This document shows, one piece after another, positions 7,355-14,268 of a DNA stretch of 16,717 nucleotides. Where the stretch lies: NCBI GenBank assembly GCA_017987425.1, contig JAGNTT010000025.1, positions 1 through 16,717 on the forward strand, in the 5' to 3' direction. This stretch comes from Candidatus Omnitrophota bacterium. Lineage in GTDB: Bacteria > Omnitrophota > Gorgyraeia > Zapsychrales > Fredricksoniimonadaceae. Position numbers and translations under genes: made by a program. The notes beneath the pieces were generated by a model, which was not told where the DNA came from, did no database searches, and saw nothing but the letters and a program-made list of their open reading frames with translations. Positions within the stretch are counted from its first letter, which is position 1, and the number at the start of each line of letters is the position of its first letter.

Positions 7355-9001
7355 TTATTTCCCCTTCTTGTTCTTTGTATTCAGCTTGCGGATGAGCTGG
7401 CCGTTGACCCGCGTATCAACGGGAATTTCAAATACCGTCAGTTCTCCGCTTTTCAGCGCGCCTGATAACTGCCGGCGAAGTTCGTTATAACTCGTCGGAC
7501 AAAAACTTTTGATTCCGAAACTCTGGGCATACTTGCGGAAGTCGGGATTGGAAATCTTGGTTCCCGTCGTGCGTCCGCGGTTCATCTGCTGCTTCCAGCT
7601 GATAAGGCCGTAATCGTTATCGTTAAAAATAATGACGACAAAACCCAGTTTAAGACGCACGGCCGTTTCCAGCTCCTGCGAATTCATGAGAAAACCCCCG
7701 TCGCCCATGACCGAAACGATCCGTCGTCCGGGCTCGTAAAGCGAGGCGGCAACCGCCCCCGGCAGGGCAATGCCCATACTGGCAAGTCCGTTGGAGATGA
7801 TGCAGCCGTTGGGACAACATGCGGAAAAGTTACGGGCGATCCACATCTTGTGAGTACCGACGTCGCTGATCAGAAGATCGTCGCCATGCATGAGCGACTG
7901 TAAAATGTTAAGCACGCCCGGCACAGTGAAAGGACCATTACCTCGCGGCGCATAAGACGCGATGTCGCGGACAATACGATTACGGATAGGCGTAAACCAC
8001 GAACTGCCGGAAACGCTCGTCTGCCGCGTTAACTCCTTGTCGAGTTCGCGCAAAGTGGCGGGAATGTCGGCCACGATTTCGACCGCCGGCTTGTAATGGG
8101 CATAAACTTCCGCCTCGGTGAAATCGATATGAATAATTTTTTTAGGGATACCGATGTTCCAGCGGTCGGGCGCGTATTCGGCAATGTCGTACCCGACGGT
8201 GATAATGACGTCGGCCGCTTCCACCGCATCGATCACATAATCGCGGAAACCCAGGCCGATCGTAAACAATGACTGCGCATTGGAATCGAGCACCGCGACC
8301 TGCCCCATGAACGTATGGACGATGGGAATATTGTGCTTGTGAACAAAGAGAGTTAACTGCTCGGAAGCAAGCTTTCTAACCGCGCCGTTGCCGGCAATGA
8401 TGAGGGGACGCGCCGCTTTCTTGATGATGGCGACGGCATCAAGCAGCGCTTGGTTGTCGGGATCGGGACGCCGCACGCGGGTAAATTCAATAGGAACACC
8501 CTTGGCATTCTGGCCCGCCACATCTTCGGGAAATTCGATGTGAGTGGCGCCCGGTTTTTCTGTTTCCGCGATTTTAAAAGCTTTTCGGATGACTTCAGGA
8601 ATGATATCGGGACTGGTGATTGTCGCGTTCCATTTGGTGACGGGACGGAACAATTCGAGCAAATTAATATATTGATGACTTTCTTTATGAACGCGGTCAA
8701 GGCCGGCCTGAGCGGATATGGCAACTAACGGACTTTTATCCAAATTGGCGTCGGCAACTCCGGTGATCAGATTGGTCGCGCCCGGACCAAGCGTGGATAA
8801 ACATACGCCCGCCCTTCCGCTCAACCTTCCCCATACATCCGCCATAAACGCTGCTCCCTGTTCATGGCGCGTGGGGATAAAGGTGATGCCGGAATTTTCC
8901 AAAGAAAACAAAAGATCTTCAGTTTCTTCTCCAGGGACTCCGAATATGTATTTAACCCCTTCATTCTTCAAGCAACGGACAAACAAATCAGATGCCTTCA
9001 T
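7355..9001 (-). CDS. ThDP-dependent enzyme, acetolactate-synthase-like; candidate 2-oxoglutarate decarboxylase
   Basis: A 548-residue thiamin-diphosphate enzyme with the full three-domain layout: N-terminal PYR domain (about 1-165) with catalytic Glu47 in TRHEQGAAFMAD, central domain (about 185-325), and C-terminal PP domain with the ThDP/Mg motif GDGGF (433-437) to NDNDYG (460-465). Annotation pipelines would call it acetolactate synthase large subunit. No IlvN regulatory subunit and no acetolactate decarboxylase lie nearby; instead an SSADH-type gene follows after one base. From family knowledge, Synechococcus PCC 7002 A2770 is a 2-oxoglutarate decarboxylase of this size and type that pairs with an SSADH. 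Shared-looking features include LSTLGPGATNL, GVADANLD and the ESHQY segment (107-111). AGGAG precedes ATG 9001. Acetolactate synthase remains a valid alternative. Confidence 0.88.
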   Translation of the reverse strand: MKASDLFVRCLKNEGVKYIFGVPGEETEDLLFSLENSGITFIPTRHEQGAAFMADVWGRLSGRAGVCLSTLGPGATNLITGVADANLDKSPLVAISAQAGLDRVHKESHQYINLLELFRPVTKWNATITSPDIIPEVIRKAFKIAETEKPGATHIEFPEDVAGQNAKGVPIEFTRVRRPDPDNQALLDAVAIIKKAARPLIIAGNGAVRKLASEQLTLFVHKHNIPIVHTFMGQVAVLDSNAQSLFTIGLGFRDYVIDAVEAADVIITVGYDIAEYAPDRWNIGIPKKIIHIDFTEAEVYAHYKPAVEIVADIPATLRELDKELTRQTSVSGSSWFTPIRNRIVRDIASYAPRGNGPFTVPGVLNILQSLMHGDDLLISDVGTHKMWIARNFSACCPNGCIISNGLASMGIALPGAVAASLYEPGRRIVSVMGDGGFLMNSQELETAVRLKLGFVVIIFNDNDYGLISWKQQMNRGRTTGTKISNPDFRKYAQSFGIKSFCPTSYNELRRQLSGALKSGELTVFEIPVDTRVNGQLIRKLNTKNKKGK

Positions 9002-9115
9002 TCACTCTCCTGTTGGGCGCTTCTTACTCCCTGTAATATCGATTTCGGTTTCATTTCAAGAATAACAAAAGAGAGATTAATCAAAGATGAATGGAAGGTT
9101 ATTTATTTTTAATGT

Positions 9116-9190
9116 AAGTGACCAGTGGTCAGTGTCAGTGGCCAGTTAAGACTAATTAATCTGACCACTGGTACTGGCCACTGGGCCCTT
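9116..9190 (-). repeat. CAGTG palindromic repeat, copy B
   Basis: Left arm 9116-9145 and right arm 9161-9190 are imperfect inverted repeats, about 24 of 30 positions pairing by eye, around an AT-rich 15-base spacer. They share the CCAGTGG/CAGTGTCAGTGG words of copies A and C. The copy overlaps the 3' end of the phosphatase/EEP fusion gene, whose last eleven codons and TAG are read from the right arm and spacer. The remaining 9002-9115 upstream of the ThDP gene holds only a weak promoter-like pair (TTGAAA and TATTAC, 15-base spacing). Confidence 0.85.
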
Positions 9191-11497
9191 AATTTTTATA
9201 TCAGCGATAAACGGAAGATGGTCGGAGGCGAGTTTGTTGAGATTGGTGCTGGGAACGGAAACAGCGACAACTTCGAAATGAGGGGATAAAAAAACGTGGT
9301 CGATCTGAGCGACCGGATACTGTCCGGACCACGTGCGGCGAGGACGATGTCCCTCCAGAATCTTCTGACTGTCGATATACTGCCGGCAAATTCTACGGTA
9401 GACCGCGGAGCCGGGAAAAGCGTTGAAATCTCCGCATAAAATCACAGGTTCATTGTTGGGCACCTGCCATTGATCTGTCATCAGGGCCTCCGCCTGAAGC
9501 ATGCGCTCGCGAGGCCAGATGCTCAAATGGGTGTTGATCACATTGAACTTCATCCCTTTCCACTCAAGTGAAACCCACATGGCCCCGCGCGGTTCGTAGC
9601 CGGTCCCATCCAGTTTGGGAAGCGGCGCTCTTTTGATCAGGGTCAGCGGATAACGGCTCAGTAACGCGTTGCCGTATTCCCCTTCCTGCTGGCGGAATAC
9701 CGGATGAAAATGATACGTCATCTCCAAATAGGCGGCGATCTTGGCGGCCTGATCGATACCTTGAGATCTGAGGCGTCCAAAGTCGATTTCCTGCAGGGCG
9801 ATGATGTCGGGATTCTGACGGGCGATGACGCGGGCGATGCGTTCAGTCGAAATATGTCCGTCCATGCCTTTACAGCCATGGACGTTGTAGCTCATAAACC
9901 GCAGGTAATCGGTCTTCTCTCCCTGCGCGCGTCTCGTGGGTCTTTCTCTATTAATGTAACGAAGGGCAGCTTCTCTCAAATCAACGGGCCGAAGGTACGC
10001 TTTATCTGTCTGGGCAACAGGCGCATCCACCGGAAGCAACGCGAAGGCACGGGTTTCTTCGATGCTCATCCCCGCATGCGCGCCATATTCCAATGGAAAA
10101 CTGATGGGGGCGCTTCCCTCGGCCCATCCTGCAATCGTCAATTCACCGGCGTTTGGGTGAAAACACATCCGCACAACATCTTCTTTGATATCGTCGAGAA
10201 AAGGATGTTCTTTACCGAATACCTCGGCCGCCTGTTCGGGCAGCGTGAACTCTCCTTTTTCCGTAAAAGCCGTAATGTTCCGGGAACCTTTTCGCATCAT
10301 GACAAGCGGAATGTGCAGTTCGGATACCATCCGCCGCGCGTAAAATTCCAACTCATGATTCTCAAGAGTTTTGTTGATGTACACCTGGCCCAGCGGGCCC
10401 ATGGCCGTCACGAAAACTTTTTGTCCGGCAAAATCGAACGGTATACCGGCAGGCGTCTGTTTCGGTTTATTTTGAAGAACAGTGACCCATCTCAAATCGC
10501 CGGATGATCTGTTTTTCGGCGGCGATATGGATTCGAATAATTGTTCGATGGCATCTTCCGCAGTGCGGCCGTAACGGATGAGATACGGCGTCGTTTTGAC
10601 CTGACCGTGATCGGAGTACACCCAAATGTCATAAATGCCCCGCGGGTACCATTTGGTTACGCGGTCCAGACGTTTGATGCAATCATCGATCCCCCGCAGC
10701 GACCAATGGGCAAACGCGGACGACGGTCCGCGGCAATGCGCCTGCTCGTCGTAGCCCAGCAAATTCAGATGGACGACCGGCAATCCGCGCATGATGTCCA
10801 TGCAGGCGCCGATGACGACCACCTCCCGCAAGAACACACACACCAGAACCCTCAGCCAGACAAAACGCAATTCTTCAGAGAATAAACGTCCCTTGAGCGT
10901 CCCGCGGATGCATTCGAAAAGCGCGATAAAAAACTCGACGACTAAAAGAACAAACGTCCGAAAGAAAACATCGATATATAAAATGATCAGGAACGGCAGG
11001 ACAAAAGGATTGACCGCATGCAGAACACCGTCCCATCCCGCCTTGCCGAAACAAAAATGCCCTTCTTTAGCGCCTCCGGTGAAAATGTTACTGTAGGCGC
11101 TTCCCCCCTCGAACAGACCGCGGCGGTTTTGCTGCAACTGCGCCTGCAAGTTCTCCACATAAGCGGAGTCGAACATTTTGATCGGCTGGGCCGTCTCCCG
11201 ATCCAAAAAACTAAATGAAGGAACACATCCTTTGACCCCGTAGAACAATTCTCCCTGCACATTGGGTGTATTTGAGGGAAGCCCGGAATAAAACGTATGG
11301 GCTAGGTAATGTTCTTTCGTCAAAAGGCTCTTGAGAAAAGGCATATGGCCGTGTTTCACGGCGGTTTCAAACTGGGTCTTTGAAAGCCCGTCGATCTGAA
11401 CCATAACAAGCCCGAAACCATGGGCCGGCCTCTCCACTTTGGAGAGACCGAGCAAACGTATAGCCACCAGATGACGGCTTAGAATTTTCCTCAGCAT
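9152..11497 (-). CDS. Membrane-embedded alkaline-phosphatase-like domain fused to EEP nuclease/phosphatase domain
   Basis: A 781-residue two-enzyme fusion. The N-terminal half has the alkaline-phosphatase/phosphodiesterase superfamily metal sites: Asp36 (VQIDGLS), candidate nucleophile Thr77 (PSNTPNVQ), Asp250 and His254 (GYDEQAH), Asp296/His297 (YSDHGQ) and His474 (GAHAGMS). Two hydrophobic stretches at about 162-197 and 212-235 sit inside this domain and should anchor it in the membrane. From about 530 an endonuclease/exonuclease/phosphatase domain has Asn538, Glu570 (LQEID), His657 (NTHLS), Asp690/Asn692 (GDFNAF), Asp733 (QIDHV) and Asp759/His760 (SDHLP), all canonical. Substrate could be a phospholipid, nucleotide or polyprenyl phosphate. 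ATG 11497 is 7 bases after the DUF1328 stop with no clear Shine-Dalgarno, suggesting coupling. The last residues come from repeat B. Confidence 0.85.
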   Translation of the reverse strand: MLRKILSRHLVAIRLLGLSKVERPAHGFGLVMVQIDGLSKTQFETAVKHGHMPFLKSLLTKEHYLAHTFYSGLPSNTPNVQGELFYGVKGCVPSFSFLDRETAQPIKMFDSAYVENLQAQLQQNRRGLFEGGSAYSNIFTGGAKEGHFCFGKAGWDGVLHAVNPFVLPFLIILYIDVFFRTFVLLVVEFFIALFECIRGTLKGRLFSEELRFVWLRVLVCVFLREVVVIGACMDIMRGLPVVHLNLLGYDEQAHCRGPSSAFAHWSLRGIDDCIKRLDRVTKWYPRGIYDIWVYSDHGQVKTTPYLIRYGRTAEDAIEQLFESISPPKNRSSGDLRWVTVLQNKPKQTPAGIPFDFAGQKVFVTAMGPLGQVYINKTLENHELEFYARRMVSELHIPLVMMRKGSRNITAFTEKGEFTLPEQAAEVFGKEHPFLDDIKEDVVRMCFHPNAGELTIAGWAEGSAPISFPLEYGAHAGMSIEETRAFALLPVDAPVAQTDKAYLRPVDLREAALRYINRERPTRRAQGEKTDYLRFMSYNVHGCKGMDGHISTERIARVIARQNPDIIALQEIDFGRLRSQGIDQAAKIAAYLEMTYHFHPVFRQQEGEYGNALLSRYPLTLIKRAPLPKLDGTGYEPRGAMWVSLEWKGMKFNVINTHLSIWPRERMLQAEALMTDQWQVPNNEPVILCGDFNAFPGSAVYRRICRQYIDSQKILEGHRPRRTWSGQYPVAQIDHVFLSPHFEVVAVSVPSTNLNKLASDHLPFIADIKIKGPVASTSGQIN

Positions 11498-11504
11498 GGG
11501 TCAA

Positions 11505-11672
11505 TTAGTCTGTAGGAACCCTTCTCCCAAGCAACAACGAAACCAAAAAGAGAATCAGAAAGACACCGAATAATATCTTGGCGATATCGGTGGCTGTACC
11601 TGCGATTCCACCAAACCCTAAAAATGCCGCGACAATAGCAATAACTAAGAACGTAATGGACCATTGAAGCAT
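11505..11672 (-). CDS. DUF1328 (YtjA-type) micro-membrane protein, copy 2
   Basis: A 55-residue protein with two membrane helices and the DUF1328 signature: MLQWSITFLVIAIVAAFLGFGG, then IAGTATDIAKILF, then a second helix and a short basic tail (GRRVPTD). Function is unknown; the family is common in stress-induced gene sets. AAGGAGGTCAAT-TATG gives an excellent ribosome site. It is the downstream member of a tandem pair of identical length, and its stop lies 7 bases before the phosphatase/EEP fusion start, so the three are probably one operon. Too short for most length cut-offs. Confidence 0.88.
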   Translation of the reverse strand: MLQWSITFLVIAIVAAFLGFGGIAGTATDIAKILFGVFLILFLVSLLLGRRVPTD

Positions 11673-11693
11673 AATTGACCTCCTTGTGTTTGA

Positions 11694-11861
11694 TTAACGT
11701 GTTGCGATAAACATTCCGAAAATAAACAATAAGACTGCCGGTATCAAAAACAGAACAAACAATACTTTTGCGATCTCAAGGGCTGAACCCGCAATATTCG
11801 TAAAACCCAAGAGTGCAGCAATTATGGAGATGATAAAGAATCCTGCGGACCACCTAAGCAT
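11694..11861 (-). CDS. DUF1328 (YtjA-type) micro-membrane protein, copy 1
   Basis: A 55-residue paralogue of the following gene, with the same MLxWSxxF start, LGFxxIAGxAxxIAKxLF centre and two membrane helices. It differs mainly in the second helix (FLIPAVLLFIFGMF) and ends in ATR. TGGAGGG stands 6 bases before ATG 11861. The pair arose by tandem duplication, with a 21-base gap between them. The 164 bases upstream (11862-12025) separate it from the 6-phosphogluconolactonase stop and should contain its promoter, though no clear -35/-10 pair is visible. Confidence 0.88.
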   Translation of the reverse strand: MLRWSAGFFIISIIAALLGFTNIAGSALEIAKVLFVLFLIPAVLLFIFGMFIATR

Positions 11862-12001
11862 ATTTACCCTCCATTTAAAAGGTTCATAATTGCCTTACTT
11901 CTGTCTAAAGGATAGCAAAAGCCGTATGAACCCAGAATGAAAGGAACATTAAAGTTTTTTCACAAGAGCAGTCGTTGTAACAGGATAAAGGCGGGATAGA
12001 T

Positions 12002-12040
12002 CGGCGGAGGTTTACTGTCAAGCCGCTAAAACCTTCGGCG
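12002..12040 (-). terminator. Weak hairpin at the 3' end of the 6-phosphogluconolactonase gene
   Basis: AGGTTT (12008-12013) pairs with AAACCT (12029-12034), extended by a mismatched GC stem (CGGCGG 12002-12007 against TCGGCG 12035-12040). It spans the stop codon at 12026. There is no T-run after it on the minus strand, and pairing is slightly better on the plus strand, so terminator function is doubtful. Confidence 0.25.
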
Positions 12041-12766
12041 TAATAATGAAGCGGCCATTTGATCGATAAACCACCACAATTCCCCATGAGAAGGATGCAC
12101 ATGGGCCGCCGGGAACGATTGCCGTTCTTCCAGCAGTACTTTCTTGAGAATACCGGCTTTGGATGGGCCGCTGACCAGGAATATCACCTGAGCCGCATTA
12201 TTGATGACAGACAGAGTAAGAGTAACACGTTTTTCCGGGACCTTAGCGGCCTTGACCGCCACAACGAAAGAGTCTTTTTCTTTAAGAGCCGGATGACCGG
12301 GAAAAAGAGAAGCCACATGCCCGTCTTCCCCCAAACCCAAAAGCACCAGATCAAAATGAGGTAACTCCCCCGTTTCGAGATTGAAGAAATCTTTGATTTC
12401 CCTCTCATACAGCTCGGCCGCTTTCCTGGGATCCTCCACGTCAGTCTTGATGCGATGAACATTAATAGTAGGCATGCCGGAAAGTTCAATCATTTTGTAA
12501 TTACTTCTGGGGCTGTCGGTAGAAACACAGCGCTCATCGAGCATAAAAAAATGGATGCGTTTCCAGTCCAGCTGATCGCGGTAAGCCGCGGCCATGGACG
12601 CGTAAAGGCCCTGCGGTGTTAAGCCTCCGGAGAGAACGACAGAGCACCGGCCCTGTTCCGTTATTTTGTCCTTTGAAATCTCCAATATCTTTTGCGCGGC
12701 GGTCACGCATAAATGATCGTAATCTTTGACTTTCACCACGTGACGGGCAGCTGTGGTCCGAAGCAT
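12026..12766 (-). CDS. pgl: 6-phosphogluconolactonase
   Basis: Hydrolyses 6-phosphogluconolactone to 6-phosphogluconate in the oxidative pentose phosphate pathway (DevB-type, NagB-like fold, cytoplasmic). The 246-residue length is normal. Diagnostic motifs are SGGLTPQGLY (46-55), the FMLDERCVSTDSPRSNY block (74-90) and LGLGEDGHVASLFPGH (143-158). I start at ATG 12766, which follows GGGAG by 5 bases. An in-frame ATG at 12781 has no ribosome site and touches repeat C. No zwf or gnd neighbour is in the window, so the gene is isolated from its pathway. It sits among stress genes, and NADPH supply under oxidative stress would be a plausible reason. Its 5' untranslated region lies directly against CAGTG repeat C. 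Confidence 0.93.
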   Translation of the reverse strand: MLRTTAARHVVKVKDYDHLCVTAAQKILEISKDKITEQGRCSVVLSGGLTPQGLYASMAAAYRDQLDWKRIHFFMLDERCVSTDSPRSNYKMIELSGMPTINVHRIKTDVEDPRKAAELYEREIKDFFNLETGELPHFDLVLLGLGEDGHVASLFPGHPALKEKDSFVVAVKAAKVPEKRVTLTLSVINNAAQVIFLVSGPSKAGILKKVLLEERQSFPAAHVHPSHGELWWFIDQMAASLLRRRF

Positions 12767-12784
12767 GCGGGCTCCCTTCATTTT

Positions 12785-12866
12785 CAGTGCCAGTGCCCAG
12801 TATCAGTGGTCAGACTAGTCACCAATCTTTTAAACTGGTCACTGGTACTGGCCCCTGGCCACTTAA
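12785..12866 (-). repeat. CAGTG palindromic repeat, copy C
   Basis: Left arm 12785-12813 and right arm 12835-12866 repeat the CAGTG-word palindrome of copies A and B, with a divergent spacer of about 20 bases. The right arm ends in ACTTAA as in copy A. It begins 10 bases after the stop of the 64-residue gene and ends 19 bases before the chosen pgl start, filling most of that intergenic space. Confidence 0.85.
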
Positions 12867-12875
12867 TATCGATAA

Positions 12876-13070
12876 TTAATTGATCTGTTCCGACCAATGG
12901 CGTATCCCGTGCGAACCGCCTATACCGGCAATGATCGCACCGATGACAATCTGCTCCTGGATGCTGGCCGCATTCTGGGGATTTCTTTCTCTTTCCTTGA
13001 AAAGCGAGCCGAGTTCACCGCGCACTTCCGGATTAATTAAAAGATGATGCCTTGCTTTTTCCACCAACAT
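12876..13070 (-). CDS. Small uncharacterised protein, 64 aa
   Basis: Not recognised. The N-terminal half is charged and helical (MLVEKARHHLLINPEVRGELGSLFKERERNP). The centre is NAASIQEQIVIGAIIAGIGG, where a short hydrophobic Ile/Ala/Gly segment (about 43-53) may touch a membrane, and the end is SHGIRHWSEQIN. ATG 13070 follows AAGGAG by 5 bases. A GTG at 13085 in frame would overlap the ribosome site and is rejected. A perfect TATAAT hexamer lies on the minus strand at 13098-13093, but no -35 box matches. The gene stands between the structured RNA hairpin and repeat C, so it may form a single-gene unit. Confidence 0.65.
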   Translation of the reverse strand: MLVEKARHHLLINPEVRGELGSLFKERERNPQNAASIQEQIVIGAIIAGIGGSHGIRHWSEQIN

Positions 13071-13105
13071 AATCTCTCCTTGCACCTGAATAATTATAAG
13101 AATAA

Positions 13106-13190
13106 AAACCTCCCGCGGTATAAGACATCACGGGCATGCTTACCTACGAAGCGGACCCGTTAAGTCTTTCTAGACAACCGCAAGAGGTTT
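13106..13190 (-). ncRNA. Structured RNA hairpin with four stacked stems; terminator or regulatory RNA
   Basis: On the minus strand AAACCTCTTGCGGT (13190-13177) pairs along all 14 positions with ACCGCGGGAGGTTT (13119-13106), two pairs being G-U. Inside stack AAGAC/GTCTT, ACGGG/CCCGT and GCTT/AAGC, separated by symmetric 3x3 internal loops, with a 7-base apical loop CGTAGGT. The two wobble pairs become C-A clashes on the plus strand, so the minus-strand RNA is the folding one. The 3' arm runs into TTTTTATTCTT, as in an intrinsic terminator. It lies 20 bases after the DUF4142 stop and 36 bases before the 64-residue gene. It matches no riboswitch class I know. A plain terminator rarely has such regular internal loops. 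Confidence 0.6.
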
Positions 13191-13210
13191 ATTAATTAAG
13201 TCCATCGGCG

Positions 13211-13720
13211 CTACATTTCGCTTTGAATTTTCTTCGCCATTTGAAGATGCTCATTGACATGCTCACGCGTTCTGTCGATGTGCTTTTTGACGGCGGCATC
13301 CTCCACACTGTTCTTAAGCTGATTGTCGATAATGTCCAGCGCGTTGGTATGACCCTGGACCATGGCCGTGATATAAGCCACTTCAAATTGCTTGCCCTTC
13401 AAATGCTGCAGGGCCGCAATATCCTGAGAACCCCGCTCGGCCAGATCCTTGACGGCCGGAGTCTCGGGAAGAGCCAGAGCCGCTTTGATGGCAACTTTTT
13501 CCGTATTCTGCAAATTTGTGGTGTGCACCTCTTTAAGCATCTTGGCGTATTCCAGCACTTTGGCGTCGGCGGCTTTCTTCTCAGCCAATTCAGCAGCATT
13601 TATGTCATTACGGTCGATCGTCGCAATTAAATTCAACGCTTCGCTGTCGCTCATGGCAAAAGCCTGTCGGAAAGAAACGGCACAAAATAAAATGGATAAC
13701 AATATGACTATGGTCCTCAT
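13211..13720 (-). CDS. DUF4142 periplasmic protein (ferritin-like fold)
   Basis: A 169-residue protein with a Sec signal peptide (about 1-22, RTIVILLSILFCAVSFRQAFA) and an all-helical mature DUF4142 domain. Family landmarks are IDRNDINAAELAEKKAADAKVLEYAKML in the first helices, HTTNLQ, and a closing helix IDRTREHVNEHLQMAKKI rich in His and Glu. DUF4142 proteins are predicted periplasmic or outer-membrane stress proteins, and a metal-binding role is suggested by the fold but not shown. ATG 13720 follows GGAGG by 5 bases. The ATG six bases earlier overlaps that site. Upstream, ATTGCA-N11-TGCAAT (13748-13770) could be an operator. Downstream is the structured hairpin, which may end this transcript. 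Confidence 0.85.
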   Translation of the reverse strand: MRTIVILLSILFCAVSFRQAFAMSDSEALNLIATIDRNDINAAELAEKKAADAKVLEYAKMLKEVHTTNLQNTEKVAIKAALALPETPAVKDLAERGSQDIAALQHLKGKQFEVAYITAMVQGHTNALDIIDNQLKNSVEDAAVKKHIDRTREHVNEHLQMAKKIQSEM

Positions 13721-13822
13721 AAGCACCTCCTGTTAAGGGTTAAACGGATTGCAACCAAAACAACTGCAATTACTTTACTAACAAGAGGATTAAACAAGGG
13801 TTAAAACGAAATTAATGTTATT

Positions 13823-14172
13823 TCAGAAACACAAGATGGCGGCAGGCAATTCGGGCTGAACCCGACGAAGAGGTTTCGATTCATTGTTTTCCGGGTGATG
13901 GAAGATGCTGTGACGTTCATGCTTGGTTTTTTCAAGGACCACATTTTGCATGGGACACAGCTTCTTTCCCTCGCGGTTAATGCAGATATTCAGAATGGCC
14001 ATGCGGAGGAATAAGGCGCTGTCTTGGAGTCTTTACTTTTCTCGGCGGACTTTTTTCAAGGAGCAGGCGATGAGGTAAGGGTTGTTCCAGGTAAATATAT
14101 CTTTCTCGAGGTCCAAGACATGACTTTCGCGCGTCACTTTGGATGACCATCTATTGGTTTCTTAGGCGGCAT
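13823..14172 (-). pseudogene. DUF3175 protein, frameshifted remnant
   Basis: A strong ribosome site (AAGGAGG) and ATG 14172 open MPPKK, but that frame stops after 12 codons. In the -1/+2 shifted frame the sequence continues NRWSSKVTRESHVLDLEKDI, FTWNNPYLIACSLKKV, which matches the DUF3175 pattern RWSxxVTxxSxxLDLExxxFTxxDPxxIAxSLKR. A further shift gives EKSKDSKTAPYSSA. A last shift gives MAILNICINREGKKLCP and VVLEKTKHERHSIF, matching the family SAMSMLTFYINRAGK...VLExAK end. About three frame changes in 350 bases mean decay rather than a single sequencing error. DUF3175 has no known function and is often near other stress genes. This accounts for most of the apparently empty 13727-14268. Confidence 0.7.
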
Positions 14173-14202
14173 ATGACCCACCTCCTTAAGACTTCCATGG
14201 CT

Positions 14203-14266
14203 GGCGGCCGATCGCAGCACGCTTTTATCTTTTCAAAAGGGAATGCCGCGATCCCATCCACCCGCC
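14203..14266 (-). terminator. Hairpin after the FPASDPP gene
   Basis: On the minus strand GATCGCGGCA (14253-14244) pairs with TGCTGCGATC (14219-14210) over ten positions including one G-U. The outer GGCGG (14266-14262) can pair with CCGCC (14207-14203). The loop of 24 bases is AT-rich. It begins 3 bases after the 57-residue gene stop. The G-U pair is an A-C mismatch on the plus strand, again favouring minus transcription. No T-run follows, so it may be an mRNA end-stabilising hairpin rather than a terminator. Confidence 0.4.
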
Positions 14267-14268
14267 GC

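Noticed and set aside
9704..10507. Plus-strand open frame of 267 codons inside the phosphatase/EEP gene
   Set aside because: It is antisense to a gene with complete catalytic motifs, has no ribosome site and no recognisable domain.
11905..12102. Minus frame of 65 codons overlapping the pgl 3' end
   Set aside because: Out of frame with pgl, no ribosome site, Cys-rich random composition.
5587..12866. CRISPR array from the three CAGTG elements
   Set aside because: Copies are kilobases apart, palindromic and diverged, with genes rather than spacers between them.
13106..13190. Known riboswitch (c-di-GMP, glycine or similar)
   Set aside because: No class-specific conserved core was recognised; the fold is a single extended hairpin.
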